A DNA stretch of 64,000 nt from Chimonanthus salicifolius (GCA_013350335.1 CM023539.1:41154631-41218630); one strand, 5' to 3'; counted from the stretch's first letter, positions 35,426-48,700 are shown. Notes: generated by a model from the letters alone, not told the origin. Translations and numbers: made by a program.

Positions 35426-36361
35426 GATCTATATTTAAATTTTGAAAGAAAATAAGATGTAATTGCTAAAAAAATTAAACTCATTAAAAAAATTCATAAA
35501 AATCAAAGAAAATAAATAATAATAGAAATCCTTTAGATTTTGCTAATGTGGCTGATAATTCATTTGATGAGAATTATATTCATGCTTTATTTAAGATTGT
35601 GATAACTATTTATAAAACACTTAAATCATATATTCTAGTGGTTCTCATCACATGTTTCAATAAAAATTGTTTCACCATTTATAGAATATTCACATGTAAA
35701 ATAGTTCTTGTAGAAAAGAATGCACACTCAAAACTATTGTTGCAGTGTTGAAAAAAAGGAAAAACATATCATGTGTCAATAATCTTTCTTAACTTATTAA
35801 ATGAAAAATATTAATTTATTATTTCTATTAGCTAAAATGTTAAAATTTTGTGTTTTAGAATTTGAGTCTCTAATCATTCAATTTAAGGTCTTTTATTTGT
35901 TCATTACATTTTTTTAAAATGTTGGTTCTTGATAATTCATAATCTAAAATCACTTTATTCATTTATTGAGATTAGAGTTTTTGATTCTGTAGATATTCTT
36001 TTTTGAATCATGTAAAACTATTTTTTTTTTTAATTTTTAACAGTTTGGATGGTTGTTCTTAGATTCATTTCTATGTAATTGAATCATTATTCAATGGTCA
36101 TTTAGACATCAAAATGGGGTTTTCAAGTTATGAAATTGAGATTTCAATAACTTTAAAAAAATTGAAAATGAGTCAAAAATACCAGAAAATTGAAAAATAA
36201 GTTCTAGTAATTGTCTGACAAAATTTTGATCTAGTTAATTAGTCAGAAATGTCTGTTTATAAAAAAATTTGCTCATACCTTAAATAAATAGTTGTAAACA
36301 TGAGAAAAAAATGGATTTAAATCACAAATAAAAAGAAATCAATGATCACAAACTCACGGTC
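35426..36361. other. AT-rich intergenic DNA
   Basis: No gene is supportable. The section 36040-36240 is related to 24950-25250, and similar motifs occur around 52700-52800. Confidence 0.4.
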
Positions 36362-36752
36362 ATGCTGAGGAACCGAAAACCTGGGTGGCATTTGCTGATT
36401 CACAGTGTTTCCATCCGTTTTCTCCTCGGTTTTTTTCACCGCAACACCAACTCCATTCAAGAAACCCCTACGAGTTTACTTCACATTGCTGAGAACACCT
36501 GCTCTCAGTTAATTAATCAGCCTCCTTCCCATGCTTTGGCTACTGGATTTTTTTGTATTTAGCCTGAGGATCTATCAGGCCTTGTTTTGACATTTTGTTG
36601 GCCACTTTGTGGGCCAGTTTTGTCCTTTGGCTCTCTTGGGCCATTTTTTTGTTCTATACTTTTTTTGCCTAACCCGGGCTGTGGGTTATTCTGTACATTT
36701 TGGGCTTTTCTCTTTTGAATGAAAATTACTAACCATCATTCAAAAAAAAATA
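36362..36752 (+). mobile_element. Retroelement 3' end-like segment
   Basis: A 66-codon frame followed by a non-coding stretch ends GAATGAAAATTACTAACCAT then CATTC and an A run at about 36742, the way LINE 3' ends finish in plants. Only the tail is suggestive; the frame matches no domain I recognise. Confidence 0.3.
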
Positions 36753-36870
36753 TATATATATAAGGTGTTTAGAAGCTAATACCTTGATAAATAAAATTCT
36801 TCAAAAATCCTGTCAAAAACTTGCACGAATGAAAGATCCAATGTCTCAATCGACTTTAGACGGTGGAGAT

Positions 36871-37455
36871 CTAAGGTTTAAATATCGGCTGATACATATC
36901 GTATCGGCCGATATATATATCGGCTTTTTTAAACCGAGTAATATCGGCTGATACGATAAATATTGGCCGTACAGGCCGATATTCGGTCCGAAATATCGGT
37001 CACAATATCGGCCGATATTCATAAATATCGGTATTTAAAAAAAAAAAAATTTAAACACCGATACGGTTTTTCGCGGTTTTTACACGGTTTTTCACGGTTT
37101 TTCACAGTTTTCCACGGTTTTCTAGGGTTTACGGTTCTCAGGGGTATTCACGGTTTTTTGCGGTTTTCACGGTTTTTCGTGGTTTTTCGCGGTTTTCTAC
37201 GGTTTTCCGCGGTTCAGGGTTTACGGTTCTCAGGGGTGTTCACGGTTTTTTTACTATTTTTTGCGGTTTTTTGCGATTTTGTCACGGTTCATCACTGTTC
37301 ATCACGGTTTTTTGCGGTTTTTTCATGGTTCCGATATCGGAGGAGAGAGAACATGCCGATATCGGTATAAGAGATAAAATTATCGGCCGATATATCGTCC
37401 GTATCGCATATAGGTCGATATTTACATATCGGCCGAGCCGATTTTTTGACCCCTG
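36871..37455. mobile_element. hAT-like MITE C with a CGGTTTTTC minisatellite
   Basis: Ends are CTAAGGTTTAAATATCGGC and CCGATTTTTTGACCCCTG, and the 8-bp duplication GTGGAGAT is exact at 36863-36870 and 37456-37463. Terminal parts are rich in ATCGGCCGATAT palindromes. Between about 37060 and 37340 lies an array of CACGGTTTTTCGCGGTTTTT-like units. An open frame across it (36963-37370) gives a Phe-rich repeat and is not a real gene. Confidence 0.8.
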
Positions 37456-38439
37456 GTGGAGATATCACAAAATAGACCAGAAATTTGTTAAAACTGAGCT
37501 CAAAATCATCGAAATGGTGGGTTAGAACACTTAAAAAACTCTTGAAAGGGATAAGGGTCGGTTGATGCTCGTAGGAAATGAGAAAGGAGAAGAGAAATGA
37601 CAGAAATTAAGGGTCTCTCTCCCGTGTAGGGTTCACACATTTAAAAAAATATGTTGCTCAATACCTTGCTCAAAGCTGTCGATATTTGACACAATAATAC
37701 AACTGCTTTGGGCACTAGGTCAGGCTCATCAATATTGACTGACACGCAATGCAGAGTATCATCCGCATTGTTGCACCAGCCAAATTTCTGTAACTTATCA
37801 GCCGATATCTTAACCCAAATTTTCTAACTTAATAGCATTTTCATGTAAAATGCTTTTCTCAACACAAACTTACCAAGTTATCATATTTGTCCATAGAGTT
37901 ACCTTTTTGCTTGCCCCAAATATACTTTCTTTGAAAATACAAATTTAGAAGAAATACTTTGATTTTTTATTAATTTAAAATGAGATATTAAAAAAAAATT
38001 TAAAAAAATAAGAGTAAATTTCCTTATAGATTCTTTAAGTACAAATATCTTTAAAACGAGTGGTTGATCTTCCAATTCAATAGGAGAAGAGAGAGAGAGA
38101 GATGCAATAGTGTTTTTTTTTTTTCTTTGGTTCTCATTTATAGTTTCCTTCCACTCACTTAGTAATTGAGTGATGATAGAAGACATGTACCCACGTTCCT
38201 TCACCATGATTCATAGGGTGAGGTGTTTCACCACAACTACATAATTATGGGTGACAAAGTGGAGATTCTTCTCTCTCATGACTTTTGAAATAGTAAAAGT
38301 GGGAGTAATTTAATGGGCCCAATGTTGGACTTGGTCCTACTTAAAGCCCGATAACCATTCGAGGCCCAATCTCTTACCAACAAACTATTATGGCTTTGCT
38401 TATTTATGTGTTGATTAGTTAGTCTACTTGGTCCAAGAA

Positions 38440-39215
38440 CCATTTGATTTCAATGGATCCATTTGGTTCAGGATTTGATTGATGTTCCTATCTGATTTGG
38501 GTTAAGACCATCCAATGAATCCAATTAGATTTGGATGGATCATTTTATGGATCCATCTGAATAGAGACCATTTAAGCAGTCCTGTTAGATTTTGATGGAT
38601 CATTCAGTTGATCCATTTTTATGAGTTAAACTAGCAAGATACACCAAGCGAGACTCTTTAATGAGACATGTCACTACATAGTTAATAAATCTCATATAAT
38701 TGAGTTCATTGGATAGATAATTACACGGGTATAAAATATATAGAGTCTCACTATGAGTTGATAATCCAAGTCATATAATTTTGACCTTTGAATTATGATG
38801 AGTACAGGTTATTAATTCTTAAAAGTTTAAAATCAAGAGATAAAATTATCAGATGAAGGTGAAACTTTATACACAACCTATTCATACAGATACATTACTT
38901 TTTATATCACACCCAACTAAGTGGATCCCAAAATCCATTCAATGGCACGTCTTGTTAGAGAATCTCGGTAGAGTTTTTTCCATTTTTATTTGGATTGGAT
39001 TGGACCATTTAACGGGTCCATCTGTATTCGGTTTACTATTTTGACATATCCATTTGTATTTGAGTTGGACCATGTAATGGGTCAATTTAAATCTGGGCGG
39101 ACCATTTAGTGAGTTCCAAATTGAATTTTGGTGGAGCATTTGGTGGCTCCATCTGAGTGGACTTTCTTGAGTGGATCATTTAATGGGTTCAGCTGGATTT
39201 GGATGGGACCACTTG
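38440..39215. repeat. Degenerate minisatellite of GGATCATTTAATGGGTCCAT units
   Basis: Units resembling TTTGGATGGATCATTTAATG followed by GGTCCATCTG recur with 35-50 bp spacing in 38440-38625 and again in 38925-39215, interrupted by unrelated AT-rich sequence. Copies differ widely, so this is an old tandem array. Confidence 0.6.
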
Positions 39216-39444
39216 TATTTAAAACATTGCCAAACTAGTGCAAGAATTCCCCATTATGCTTCAAGGATAGAATGGTGGTAGATCATCTTTACCATCTTGG
39301 GAGAAAGTACCAATACTACCGTTGTTAGAAATATCTCATTTAAAAATGGCTAAACGGGTTAAAATTTAAAAATACTCTTCCTTTTTTCCAAACAGTCAGT
39401 CCTTAGGTGCGTAAATGATCGACCAACTCGCCAAAGAAGAAAAA

Positions 39445-39468
39445 CAGAGAGAGAGAGAGAGAGAGAGG
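39445..39468 (+). repeat. (AG)n microsatellite
   Basis: A run of AG dinucleotides about 24 bp long. Confidence 0.8.
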
Positions 39469-41822
39469 AGAAAAACGGAGAAGAGAGAGAAGAAAAGAAA
39501 ATTTGGCCAAATGATTAATATCAGTGAATGAGCAAAGAATAAATGATTCGAGGAGTTTTGTCTGGACAGAAGAATAGTTGATTACCAGAAAGACCCTTAA
39601 CTTGGGAAGGAAGAAAAAACAAAAAAAACAAAAAAAAAAGACTTGGGTGTTGACGGATAAACTAATATTCTCAGCAATCAAATGACAGAATTGATGAGAG
39701 GCCATGAAAAGAGACAAAAGAAGAAGTGCATGTCGTATTAGGGAATATGTTCCAAACCTAATCAGCTAATTAGGAAAGGACATGAGGGCGTGACATGGCC
39801 CTTTTTCTACTTTATTACAAACAAAACCAAATTTATCAATCTCTTAATAATCATCCAATAAAGTCAATGAAACAAGTTCCCATGTCACTGTCTTGCCATT
39901 TCATTGCATTAGCTGTGATTTCACTTTAAATATTGGCAATAACCACAAATCCAAACAACCAAACACCATAGATTGCTTAGCTTAGGTGGTGTCCTCATCT
40001 CACCACCATAATACTATAATCCTCAATTCCTAATCCAACTCCAACCAACTACTGCTACATGGATTCCACCACCAAAATCAATCCAGCAGAAAAGAAGACA
40101 CAAGACAAATCCTGAGTCATGGAAAAGTACTTGCTTAAGAGAAGAGTATCATTTTAAGATAAGATAATCATAATCACAAGTGGACGGGATGTGAGGAGGA
40201 AAAAGGGAAGACGTGGGTAAACCATGATTTCTCCTCCCCAACTAGGGTAAACAAATTTGAAGTGGGAAAGGAAAGGGAGAAAAAGTGGAGCCTAATTTTC
40301 CTTTGTTTAGTAAAGGGAAGGAGGAAAATCCCCTGCATTTGGGATTTCCTGCTTTCTCCTTTCATCCAAACAGACCAAAGTGCGTTCTACCTCATTTGGT
40401 TCCTTTCATCCAAACAGACCAAAGTGATACCAGTTTAGAGTTTGAGGCACTGCGACCCAGTGTTGAACTTCTGGCAAAAACAATTCTCAACACCAATCTC
40501 ATGCTCTCCTACTACAGAGTTGCAACCAGAACTCATTACTGATAAAAGCCAAAGCATCAAAGTGGGGATCAAATCTACCAATTGGAAAAACTCATCTAAA
40601 AACTGTATCAAAATTTTTGTCACCGGCGAGATCTTTTGTGCAAACCAAGATAAATGAATGCAAATGGTGGGAATTGCTTCAAATAACCTGCCAACCCCAG
40701 GAAGAGCTAAGACTGTGAAAGCCATCCCCATTTCCTTTAAACCACGTTTCGTGGTTTCTTTGAAATGTTTTAAGGATTGATTTCCTAGGACTAAAATTTG
40801 AATATTGATCTTTCAACATTACTATACATTAAGAATAGCCCTTATCAAAATTCACTCAAATGTTATGGAAAACCAACTTATCCCATGTTTCAGGAAATAT
40901 CGAATCCATCACCTCATAAGAGTGCCGGATTTTGACACACGTCCCTACATGAATGCCAGACAACCCTCAGCTACAGAAAAATATACCATGGAACACAAAG
41001 TCGCATATATTCAACTCTGCAAAGGATGAGGTGATTTGGTGGAAAAATATCAAAGAGAAGCAATCACATAAAGAGACGTGAAAAGATGTAGTGATTAAAT
41101 CTCAAAAATTCTAGCTAACCATTAGTAGGATTTCCTGATCCACAATTAAAAAAAGTTGTGGAGGAAATTAACAGTATACAACTGAAGAACAAGAACGTGA
41201 GAGAGAAGTGAAAAAGAAACTACAAATTTGAAAGCAATCATGTCAACAATATCCAAACATCACCTTTATAACAATACTACAAACAAGTATAACATGAGGT
41301 TCACAATATCATGGATGTTTCCCATGATCTGAAATTAGCTCTTGAATATTAGCCAGGCAATGACCGATTTGCTATCAAACATTACCCCAGCAATCTGTAT
41401 ATCTTTTCTCACTGTCAGATGTTAGAAGGGGTAAGAGAACTTTCACACGCCCATCATGTCAATCCGATCATCGAATGCTTGGCGTCGGACTGGACAATTT
41501 TTTCATGCCCAAGAGTAATGGCATCAGCAAAAATGAGCTGCACGAAATTCACGCGTTCAAGCCCATATCAAGTATGTACGTATTGATGAATTGATGGCCC
41601 AAGTGATGTTGCTAAACCCAAAGCCTTACAAGATAGAACACTAGCTCTGCACCCAAATGGCTGAAAGGACAAATCCTATGAAGAACAGCCAATCCCCAAG
41701 TGCATATATAGCAAATTGATAACACAGTAAGTAGAACACATCTTATAAACTGCACACCTTCACCCAAAAAAAATTAACCCCGAGTAATAAGTCAAGCTTC
41801 TTTTATGTATATAGTAAGTATA

Positions 41823-43704
41823 TTAACAGTTGGAACTCACAAAGTTCTTAATCTCCTCCATAACACTATAGTAATGGTTGGTATTTGGGAGCAGGTAGAA
41901 ACCAATTGTTGACTGTTCAAGAAAGATGAGTTTCACATCTTGGCCTGCCTTCTCTAACCCTTCTACATAAGCCAGTTGCCAGTCGTGGACAAGATCAAGA
42001 CCAGCCACAATCACGAGGCTTTTGGGAAAGGCAAGGCCATCGAGCTTTACGGCATTGGGACCAAAGGGGTTACAGGCCGGATGATCTCTATCAGCCCCTT
42101 CAGGTAGAAATGCCTTCCAATACCAATCCCTGTCTTGAATCGTTACAAAGTATTTTCCATCCAATCTTCTCTCAGACTCTGTTCTCTTCTGGCCACCGAA
42201 CATCGGAGTAAGAAGAATGTTGCCCAAAACATTGATGTCAGATTCCATTGCCTTCATCGCGACATGGTGGACAATATTGCCACCGGAACTGTCCCCAGCC
42301 AGGAAGATATGCACCTTGGAATCCTTCCCACTCCGCAGCCAGGCCTGGGAATTCACCCATTTAAGAGCGGCCCATCCATCATCATAGGCACATGGATAAC
42401 GGTTTTCTGGGGCTCTCCTGTAATTCACAGAGATCACGATTGCATTGCAGATGCCCACAAAGCGGCGACAAAGTGAGTCATAGATGGCGCTGTTGGCAGA
42501 CGAGTGTGCAAAACTTCCACCATGGAAGAAGATTATAACAGGGACGACCGTGGAGCTTGGGGCCTGCTCAAGATCAAGAACACCCATTTGGCTGTCAGGG
42601 GCTGGTTGGTAAACACGACTCAAGAGGCCTGTAGGACGGTCGACAATGATGTCAAGGGAGATTACGCCATCAACTGGGGTGGTGTTGGAAGGGACCTTGC
42701 GGTCCAAAAATTCAGCTAGGTGCCGATTGAAGGTGCCATCAGGACGGCGGAGAAGATTATAAGCCAGCTTAAAATTGGAGATGAGAACCCAAGTATTAAG
42801 AGGGACCACCATCTGCAGAAAGCAAAATAATTTCAATTCAAATAAAACAGAAAGTAATTCTCTTCTACTCCTTTCAAATGCGTGGAAAGGAAAATGCTTT
42901 CTAAGAAATAGAAAATGTAAAATTAGACACAAGTTAGAGATTGTGATCAATTAGAAGTATTCTCCTGTACATTCATCCGAATGGAGCCATAAACAAGCTG
43001 TAATCATTCATAAAGGCAAACACTTTCCTGTCTTTTTCCCTTCGTTACTTTCTTTCTTTTTAAGCACAAACATTTCAAGAAACAACAGCTTCAAAATTTC
43101 GAATTGAGCTGCCCAGGAATCCCAAATTTGTATACAGACCGGATTTTACCGTCTTATTTACTGTAATGATCTCCTAGAACAAGGCCAGTGAAATTTCCAG
43201 TTCCAGAAATTACCGTAAAGAAAACAAAATGCGAAAAATGAAAATTTCACACCCTTTCCACGAAAGCAAACCAAACGCATATCCACCCAAATCAAGATTG
43301 GGGCAGCTAAGCAACTCTGCACCACCATCCAAAGGCAGGCACCCAAAATCGTACTCCAAAAAAAAATCCTCTCCATTTGTCGAACTTTGATCTTCCCATA
43401 CACGAGCAGTCTCCAAAACCACTCCAACTCTTCGTTTCTATACACGGAAAGGAGATTACTTTCTTGGAAATTAAGAGTTTTAAACCAAAAAAATTGAACT
43501 GAGTTTTCTTCCTATGCATCGAACCGGTGGTTAACTTTCTATTCCACCGAGCCCAAGCAAACCCAATTCCTAAAAAACAAAAAAGGAAGCCAAAATCAAC
43601 AAGAAGAGAAGAAAAAAAATGTGGAAGGGAGAGGGGGAGAGAGAGAGAGAGAGAGAGGCAAATACCTTGGATTCATTGACGTTAACCTCGTTGCTTCCGG
43701 CCAT
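41823..43704 (-). CDS. GID1: Gibberellin receptor GID1
   Basis: Two exons on the minus strand: 43704-43666 (MAGSNEVNVNESK) and 42812-41823, joined over an 853-bp GT-AG intron, giving 342 aa. The intron position after the short N-terminal exon is the conserved one for GID1. The N-terminal lid reads MVVPLNTWVLISNFKLAYNL; the alpha/beta-hydrolase core has HGG (110-112), GDSSGGN (Ser188) and Asp286, while the catalytic His is replaced (TIGFYLLPN, Ile316). That substitution separates the receptor from active carboxylesterases of the same family. Known role: nuclear/cytosolic binding of bioactive gibberellin, closing the lid and recruiting DELLA proteins for SCF-mediated degradation. The frame runs further upstream in the intron, but the splice sites and family alignment decide the start. 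Subtype (GID1A/B/C) is not assigned. Confidence 0.96.
43632..43656 (+). repeat. (GA)n microsatellite in GID1 intron 1
   Basis: A GA run lies within 10-35 bp of the donor site of GID1 exon 1; on the coding strand it reads as CT repeats just after the donor. Confidence 0.85.
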
Positions 43705-44420
43705 GGGGAAAAGGTAAAGACAACGGGATTTCAAGAAAGAATAGAACAAGTGTGGTAAGCAGACGCCCAAAATCCAAGAACGCGTTGGATCTTCCCTTCA
43801 AAGCTCCTCCCTATCTTCATTCTCCACCGTCCGAAAGCGTCAGAAACTCAAAACACAGCCTCATCCCACCGAAATAATCAAATCAAAAGCCCCAATCCCA
43901 CCTCTCCTTGGAGGGAAAGAGGAAAGCAGGGAAACAAAGCAAAAGAACGAAGGAGAGAAAGAGGGAGTTGGATGCGCAGGCCAAGAGATGAAAAAAAAAA
44001 AAAGTGATGAGCGAATGAAGGGAAAGAAGAGGGTGCGTCTGATAAGAGGAGGAGCGACACACAGGTGGAGAGAGAGAGAGAGAGAGAGAGTCAAACAAGA
44101 AGGAGGAGGAGGAAGGAGGAGACGACAAAGCGCGGGGGAAGGAGGGAGGGCCGGGCCGGGCCTATTAAGAAACAGTAAGGGCGGGGCCCACGGGTAGGGG
44201 TATCATTGGCGCTTCATTTATTTTATAAAATTGGAGGGAAGGAGACAAAAGTTTCCTGCGTGCGGCCGACGCCACGGCGCTCCACGACAAAACCTTTTTT
44301 ACCATTCTACCCTTCCTAAAGTTCTCTTTTTACCACTGAAACCCCTCCCCCCTCCCCTCTCTCAACACAGAATGGAGTCAGAGTCAGGATCGAGGAACGG
44401 CGACCGCCCACGACAAACAT
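43705..44420 (-). promoter_or_regulatory. GID1 upstream region (5' UTR and proximal promoter)
   Basis: The strand upstream of the GID1 start is CT-rich when read in the gene's direction, with a (GA)n run on the plus strand at about 44067-44091 and a GC-rich block at 44130-44290. CT-rich leaders are common in plant genes. No TATA box can be fixed with certainty. Confidence 0.4.
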
Positions 44421-45784
44421 ACAACAAATTCTCATTTCTTTCAAAAATTTGCATACTTTTCATAACGTGTTTAAAAATTAAATAAACAACATTTTTTTAT
44501 TTTTAAAATTTTTAGAATAAATCATGAAGTGGAAAAAATAAGCCTTAAACACATTAAAAAAAAAACTCATTCTGTTTATTATCTGTTGTTAAATTAAATA
44601 ATGATAAGAGTAAAATGCATTTGGAATTTATCTAATGTCTTCATTCTATTTATTTGCTATTAAAATAAAATAAAATTAAAAAAAATACAGTATTAGTATA
44701 TTTTATTTTAAATTTTATAACATTCGCCTCATCTATTTTCATCTTATAAATGTAAGGACTTTTTCTATAAATATAAAAACCCATTATTTAATTCTTCATT
44801 TGATAGGCTCACTGGGCTCTCAAACATAATAGGCATGAACTTTTAAAAAGGTGAAAAAAAAATTATATAAAACAAAACGTTAGTGAAAAAGTAAAACTAA
44901 AATATATAAATAAATAACTACATTTAGTTATATACAAAAGAATTCTTTTATTTTTTATTTTTTTTGTGAAAGATATCTCTAACATCAAAATCAAGGCAAT
45001 ATTGTTCTATAAAAGTGTACTAAAATATTGAAGAACCTAATTATATTGATTTTTGTTCTTTCTTTTTAAAAATAATTCAATAAAATTGAAAGTTCATTTT
45101 ATTAGTTGCATATGGATTAAAATTTAGCCTAGAAATTAATTTTAAGATATTTGATTTTAGCATCAAAAATCACAAAATATCTTCAAAAATGAGAAAATAT
45201 TTGGTAGTTTTTCATCGTTAAGATCAAGTAATTAAAATTTAAATTATGATTGAAATTTAATCCATCAATAATTTATTAAGTGAACTTCTAACTTCACTAA
45301 TTAGATTTTTATTAAACTCCAAAAATAAAAATAAAAATAAATGCAATCCAATTGATGAGCTACACTACAATTATGTTTTCTTCTTGTAGATAAGATCGCG
45401 TTCTTATTACGAAAATGGAGAAAACCATATCGTAAGACCCAATTTCTCTCGAAAAAGGAATTCAAATAAGAGAATTTGGACATTTTTAAGGAAAAGTCTT
45501 ATCAATTATCTCCATTTAGATATAACACGTGAGAACATCAATTCTCAGTTTCTCACAAATAAATAGTGAGAAGTTACATTCATATTATATATAAAAGATT
45601 TATATGTGGAACAACAGCTATGAAATGGGAAATAGTTAGATACCTTTGATCGTTATTTTTTTTTTTAATTTCCATTCAAGTATGACCAATTATTATTTTA
45701 AAAAAAAATTGGGAATCAAAACAATCTATGTATAATTTTAAAGTTCTTATATTAATAAATAAAAAATTATTTTATTAATATTTT

Positions 45785-45950
45785 TTTAGAAATTTATGTG
45801 TGAAAAACTGCAGGATACCAAACATAAAACTCTCATCAATGAACCCATACCCACAAGGCACACCAAAATTAGCCCACAGAAGTTCGAATCTGTAACCTCT
45901 AACTTCCTAAGACAGGAGGCAACCAATTGAGCTTTTCTCATATTTAAATC
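45785..45950 (-). mobile_element. SINE-like element (family 3)
   Basis: Read on the minus strand it has a B-box-like GTTCGAA in AGATTCGAACTTCTG, a middle with a GTGGGTATGGG-like segment, and a tail that on the plus strand is TTTTTTAGAAATTTATGTGT. Related segments occur at 47650-47790, 48701-48868 and 55815-55982. Confidence 0.45.
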
Positions 45951-46535
45951 TTAGCACGGTAATACTTTAATTTACAAGACACCTAGCAAATAGCAATAGT
46001 TTGATTTTATCCCAAATTGTTTAAAAGAATAGAAAAATAGGAGAAGTGGGGCCTAATGTAGGTGTTTTTCCAAGAATATATACCCACACATGATTGATAC
46101 CCTTGTTTTATTTGTGAAGAAACCACATATAATGTCAAAAGGATGACTAGTTTAAGTTGTACATGGTTTATTGTATTTAGACATTTGGCAAGCATCCACT
46201 AGATATGAATGACTACATTCATGGAATTAAATAAATGATATATTCTAACAACTTTATAAGAAAGGTTAATGAATGACCAAGAAAAGAGTAAGCTGAAATT
46301 CTATTGGTTGTCCTTTTTTGACAAAAATATTCTCCACATGGACGGCCAGGATTATCCAATGAGGAGTTGGTTTTGAAATAATTTCCATAGAAAGTTTAAT
46401 TTTTTGTTTTATCCCAAGCCAAAAAAAAAAAAAAATTAAGTGTAAAATGGGTGGGATTTTACCTACTTTATAAAAAAAAGTTTTTGGCGTTTCAAACACG
46501 GTTAAGTATATTTTGATGACTAAAGTGTCAAAGTT

Positions 46536-46661
46536 TTTTACAGTACCTACCTGACTAATTCTCGAGATAAACGCAAATCTCCTTATTCACACACACCAAT
46601 CAACTCTACGAAGAGTGACCCTTTAGGGTGAAACCAGAATCGAACTCAAGACTCAAATAGG
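46536..46661 (-). mobile_element. SINE-like element (family 2)
   Basis: Read on the minus strand: GAGTTCGATTCTGGTTTCAC (B-box-like), AAGGGTCACTCTTCG, GGAGATTTGCG and AGAATTAGTCAGGTAGGTAC. Similar blocks occur at 12250, 26045 and, on the plus strand, 54853. Confidence 0.5.
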
Positions 46662-47329
46662 TAAAACAATTATTTTTGTCGATGTAAATCAGAAAATTGA
46701 GTTCTAAAATATCGGTGGCGAGTCACATATATATAAATTAATTGAAATTAAAAACAAAATTAGTCAAATTTCAGATTTCATCGTTTATTAAATCAAACTT
46801 CAACCTAAAATTCAACCCAATATATTGATATTTCTAATATTTACCAATATTTTTTTCCAACTTCTCGTAATATTTTTTTAATTGAAACTAAGCTAATTCA
46901 GAATGCATATCTAATTAGGCAATGAATGTGGCCAATTACTACCTAATTAAATGCACCACCAGCCCAGTGGAATCAGACATTTAAATAATAGGAAATGATT
47001 AGGCAACACTAACAACCTCAGCGTCATCATCGTAATCGTGGACTCTGCTCTTCCACAATATCGACTCGCTCATTTAAAATTAGTCACTAATCACCACTTG
47101 TTAAATATTTATTCATATTTTAACTATGGAAATTTATTTATGCATTGATATTTTTTTTTAATAAGGGATAGGTGACATTTTACCTCCAATATAGATGTGG
47201 GTGCTCATGAGAATCAAGATAAATTAGAAATTGAGAGAAGCAAGCTTAATATAAGTAAGTGAAATGTTCATATATTATATTTATATTAAAAATTAAGAAT
47301 TTATAAACTCTGGATGCCCGTAGCTGTTT

Positions 47330-47420
47330 AAAAAGCGTGACGAATTTGAACGACTACATGACTCAAACTTAAGACCTCTAATTTATAAGTCAAAATGTCT
47401 ATCAGTTGAACAGCCCCATG
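47330..47420 (-). mobile_element. Possible SINE fragment
   Basis: The minus strand reads GGCTGTTCAACTGATAGACA at the head and AGAGGTCTTAAGTTTGAGTC further on, which resemble the A and B boxes of a tRNA-derived SINE. Confidence 0.35.
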
Positions 47421-47649
47421 TGAGACGGTAAAATTGTAATGACCTAGACACCTTATTTAAGCATTTTCATGAGCACTTCTTTGTAAGGCCCACTTGAACT
47501 AATATAATTGAGTTTGGTTGAAACTCGGACTGATTTGAAAAAATTCCATCATTGTTGTAAAATCGTAAAAAAGTGGTCAGACTTGTCGATTTAACCGATT
47601 TTCTTAAAAAAATTGTGAACCGTGGCCCATAAAAATTGGTTCAAAATTA

Positions 47650-47790
47650 TAATATAATTTTTTTTTTAATCTACATGTGGAAAACCGCAGGAAATCCAGT
47701 GTAAAACTCCTATAGGTGATATCCACTGCCCTTAAGGTACATTACTTTAGGCCATGAGGAATCCATGAATTAAACTTTAGTTAACAATTT
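47650..47790 (-). mobile_element. SINE-like fragment (family 3)
   Basis: A T run, then TCTACATGTGGAAAACCGCA and AGTGTAAAACTCC...GTGATATCCAC, is the reverse complement of the tail half of 48701-48868 with some differences. The head is truncated. Confidence 0.5.
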
Positions 47791-48197
47791 AATATTATTA
47801 ATAATATCATATTGATGACACGAGTTTAACTACGATTCAACTCAATTGAACCTTATTTAACCCAACATTGTCCTGAGATGGTTTAGTAGACGGGCTGATT
47901 TTTAAAACAATGAAAAAGATTTTTTTTTAAATAGAACACCTATCAAATTAGATTAAGTGAAACTTTATTTTAAGGATTCAAATTAAGAGTCATTTTAATC
48001 AATTTTTGACCCAATTTCTAGTCGACTTCAAGGACATGTAAAAATGCAAGGACAATAAGTAAAATTTTATATCCATCTTATTATTTTAGTCACTTAATTT
48101 TAGACCTTTTAAGATCTAGTTGTTATAAGTTATTGATTTTTTATAGCCTGGCTCACAAGCTTACGTTGATTTGATAGAGGAGCTTCTCTTAAATAAT

Positions 48198-48387
48198 AAT
48201 TCTACCGTTCTATTTTAGTTGTCTTATTTGAAACATTTGTATTTTTTAAAGAACTCCCTGTATAAAGCTAGCACTCCATATTATCTCATCTATTTTCAAA
48301 ACACTTTATCCTACTCAAATATAAATGAGACAACTATTTTGAGATAATTTCAAAATTCATATAAGACAACTAAATTGAGACAGAGAG
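48198..48387. mobile_element. Decayed Stowaway-like MITE
   Basis: The left end TACCGTTCTATTTTAGTTGTC-like and right end GACAACTAAATTGAGACAGA are inverted relative to each other. The interior (AACATTTGTATTTTTTAAAG, AACTCCCTGTATAAAGCTAG) matches the reverse complement of the copy at 22935-23125. A TA follows the right end at 48388-48389. Confidence 0.75.
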
Positions 48388-48700
48388 TATAAGTCTTCTA
48401 TTCATCCCACTCAACTGTGCAAGATCACCACTCATGATAAATCATCAATCTAGTCTCCTTAGAGTTTGGATTATTTTAAAAAATAAAAAACCACAAACGA
48501 AATAGAGAAATGGAATACGAGAACAAAGGAAGAAAGGGTTTTGTCTTTTTTATTATTTTAAAATAGATTATTTTCTATTAAAAAGAATTTTAAAAGCCCC
48601 ATAAGTGATTTGACAATTCTATAAAATGTTACACTACTATAGATGTTAAGAAACTCTAAATGTTTCCCCAACAATCTCAAATATGCTTAGCTAAATTGTC

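Larger units (their letters stand above)
37464..41822. other. Intergenic DNA 3' of GID1
   Basis: No coding region is supportable. It contains a degenerate minisatellite (38440-39215), an AG tract (39445-39468) and a 44-bp-period duplication of TCCTTTCATCCAAACAGACC at about 40357 and 40401. The part nearest 41822 must contain the GID1 3' UTR. Confidence 0.45.

Noticed and set aside
36963..37370. A 135-codon open frame coding a Phe-rich repeated protein
   Set aside because: It runs across the CGGTTTTTC minisatellite of a MITE; the repeat produces the frame, and there is no start context or domain.
42813..42950. N-terminal extension of the GID1 frame upstream of MVVPLNT
   Set aside because: The extension is intronic: a CTGCAG acceptor precedes ATGGTGGTCC, and the true first exon MAGSNEVNVNESK with a donor site lies at 43704-43666.
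43861..44197. Several overlapping frames upstream of GID1 on both strands
   Set aside because: They are Ser/Leu- or Arg/Glu-rich readings of CT/GA-rich leader sequence with no family resemblance.
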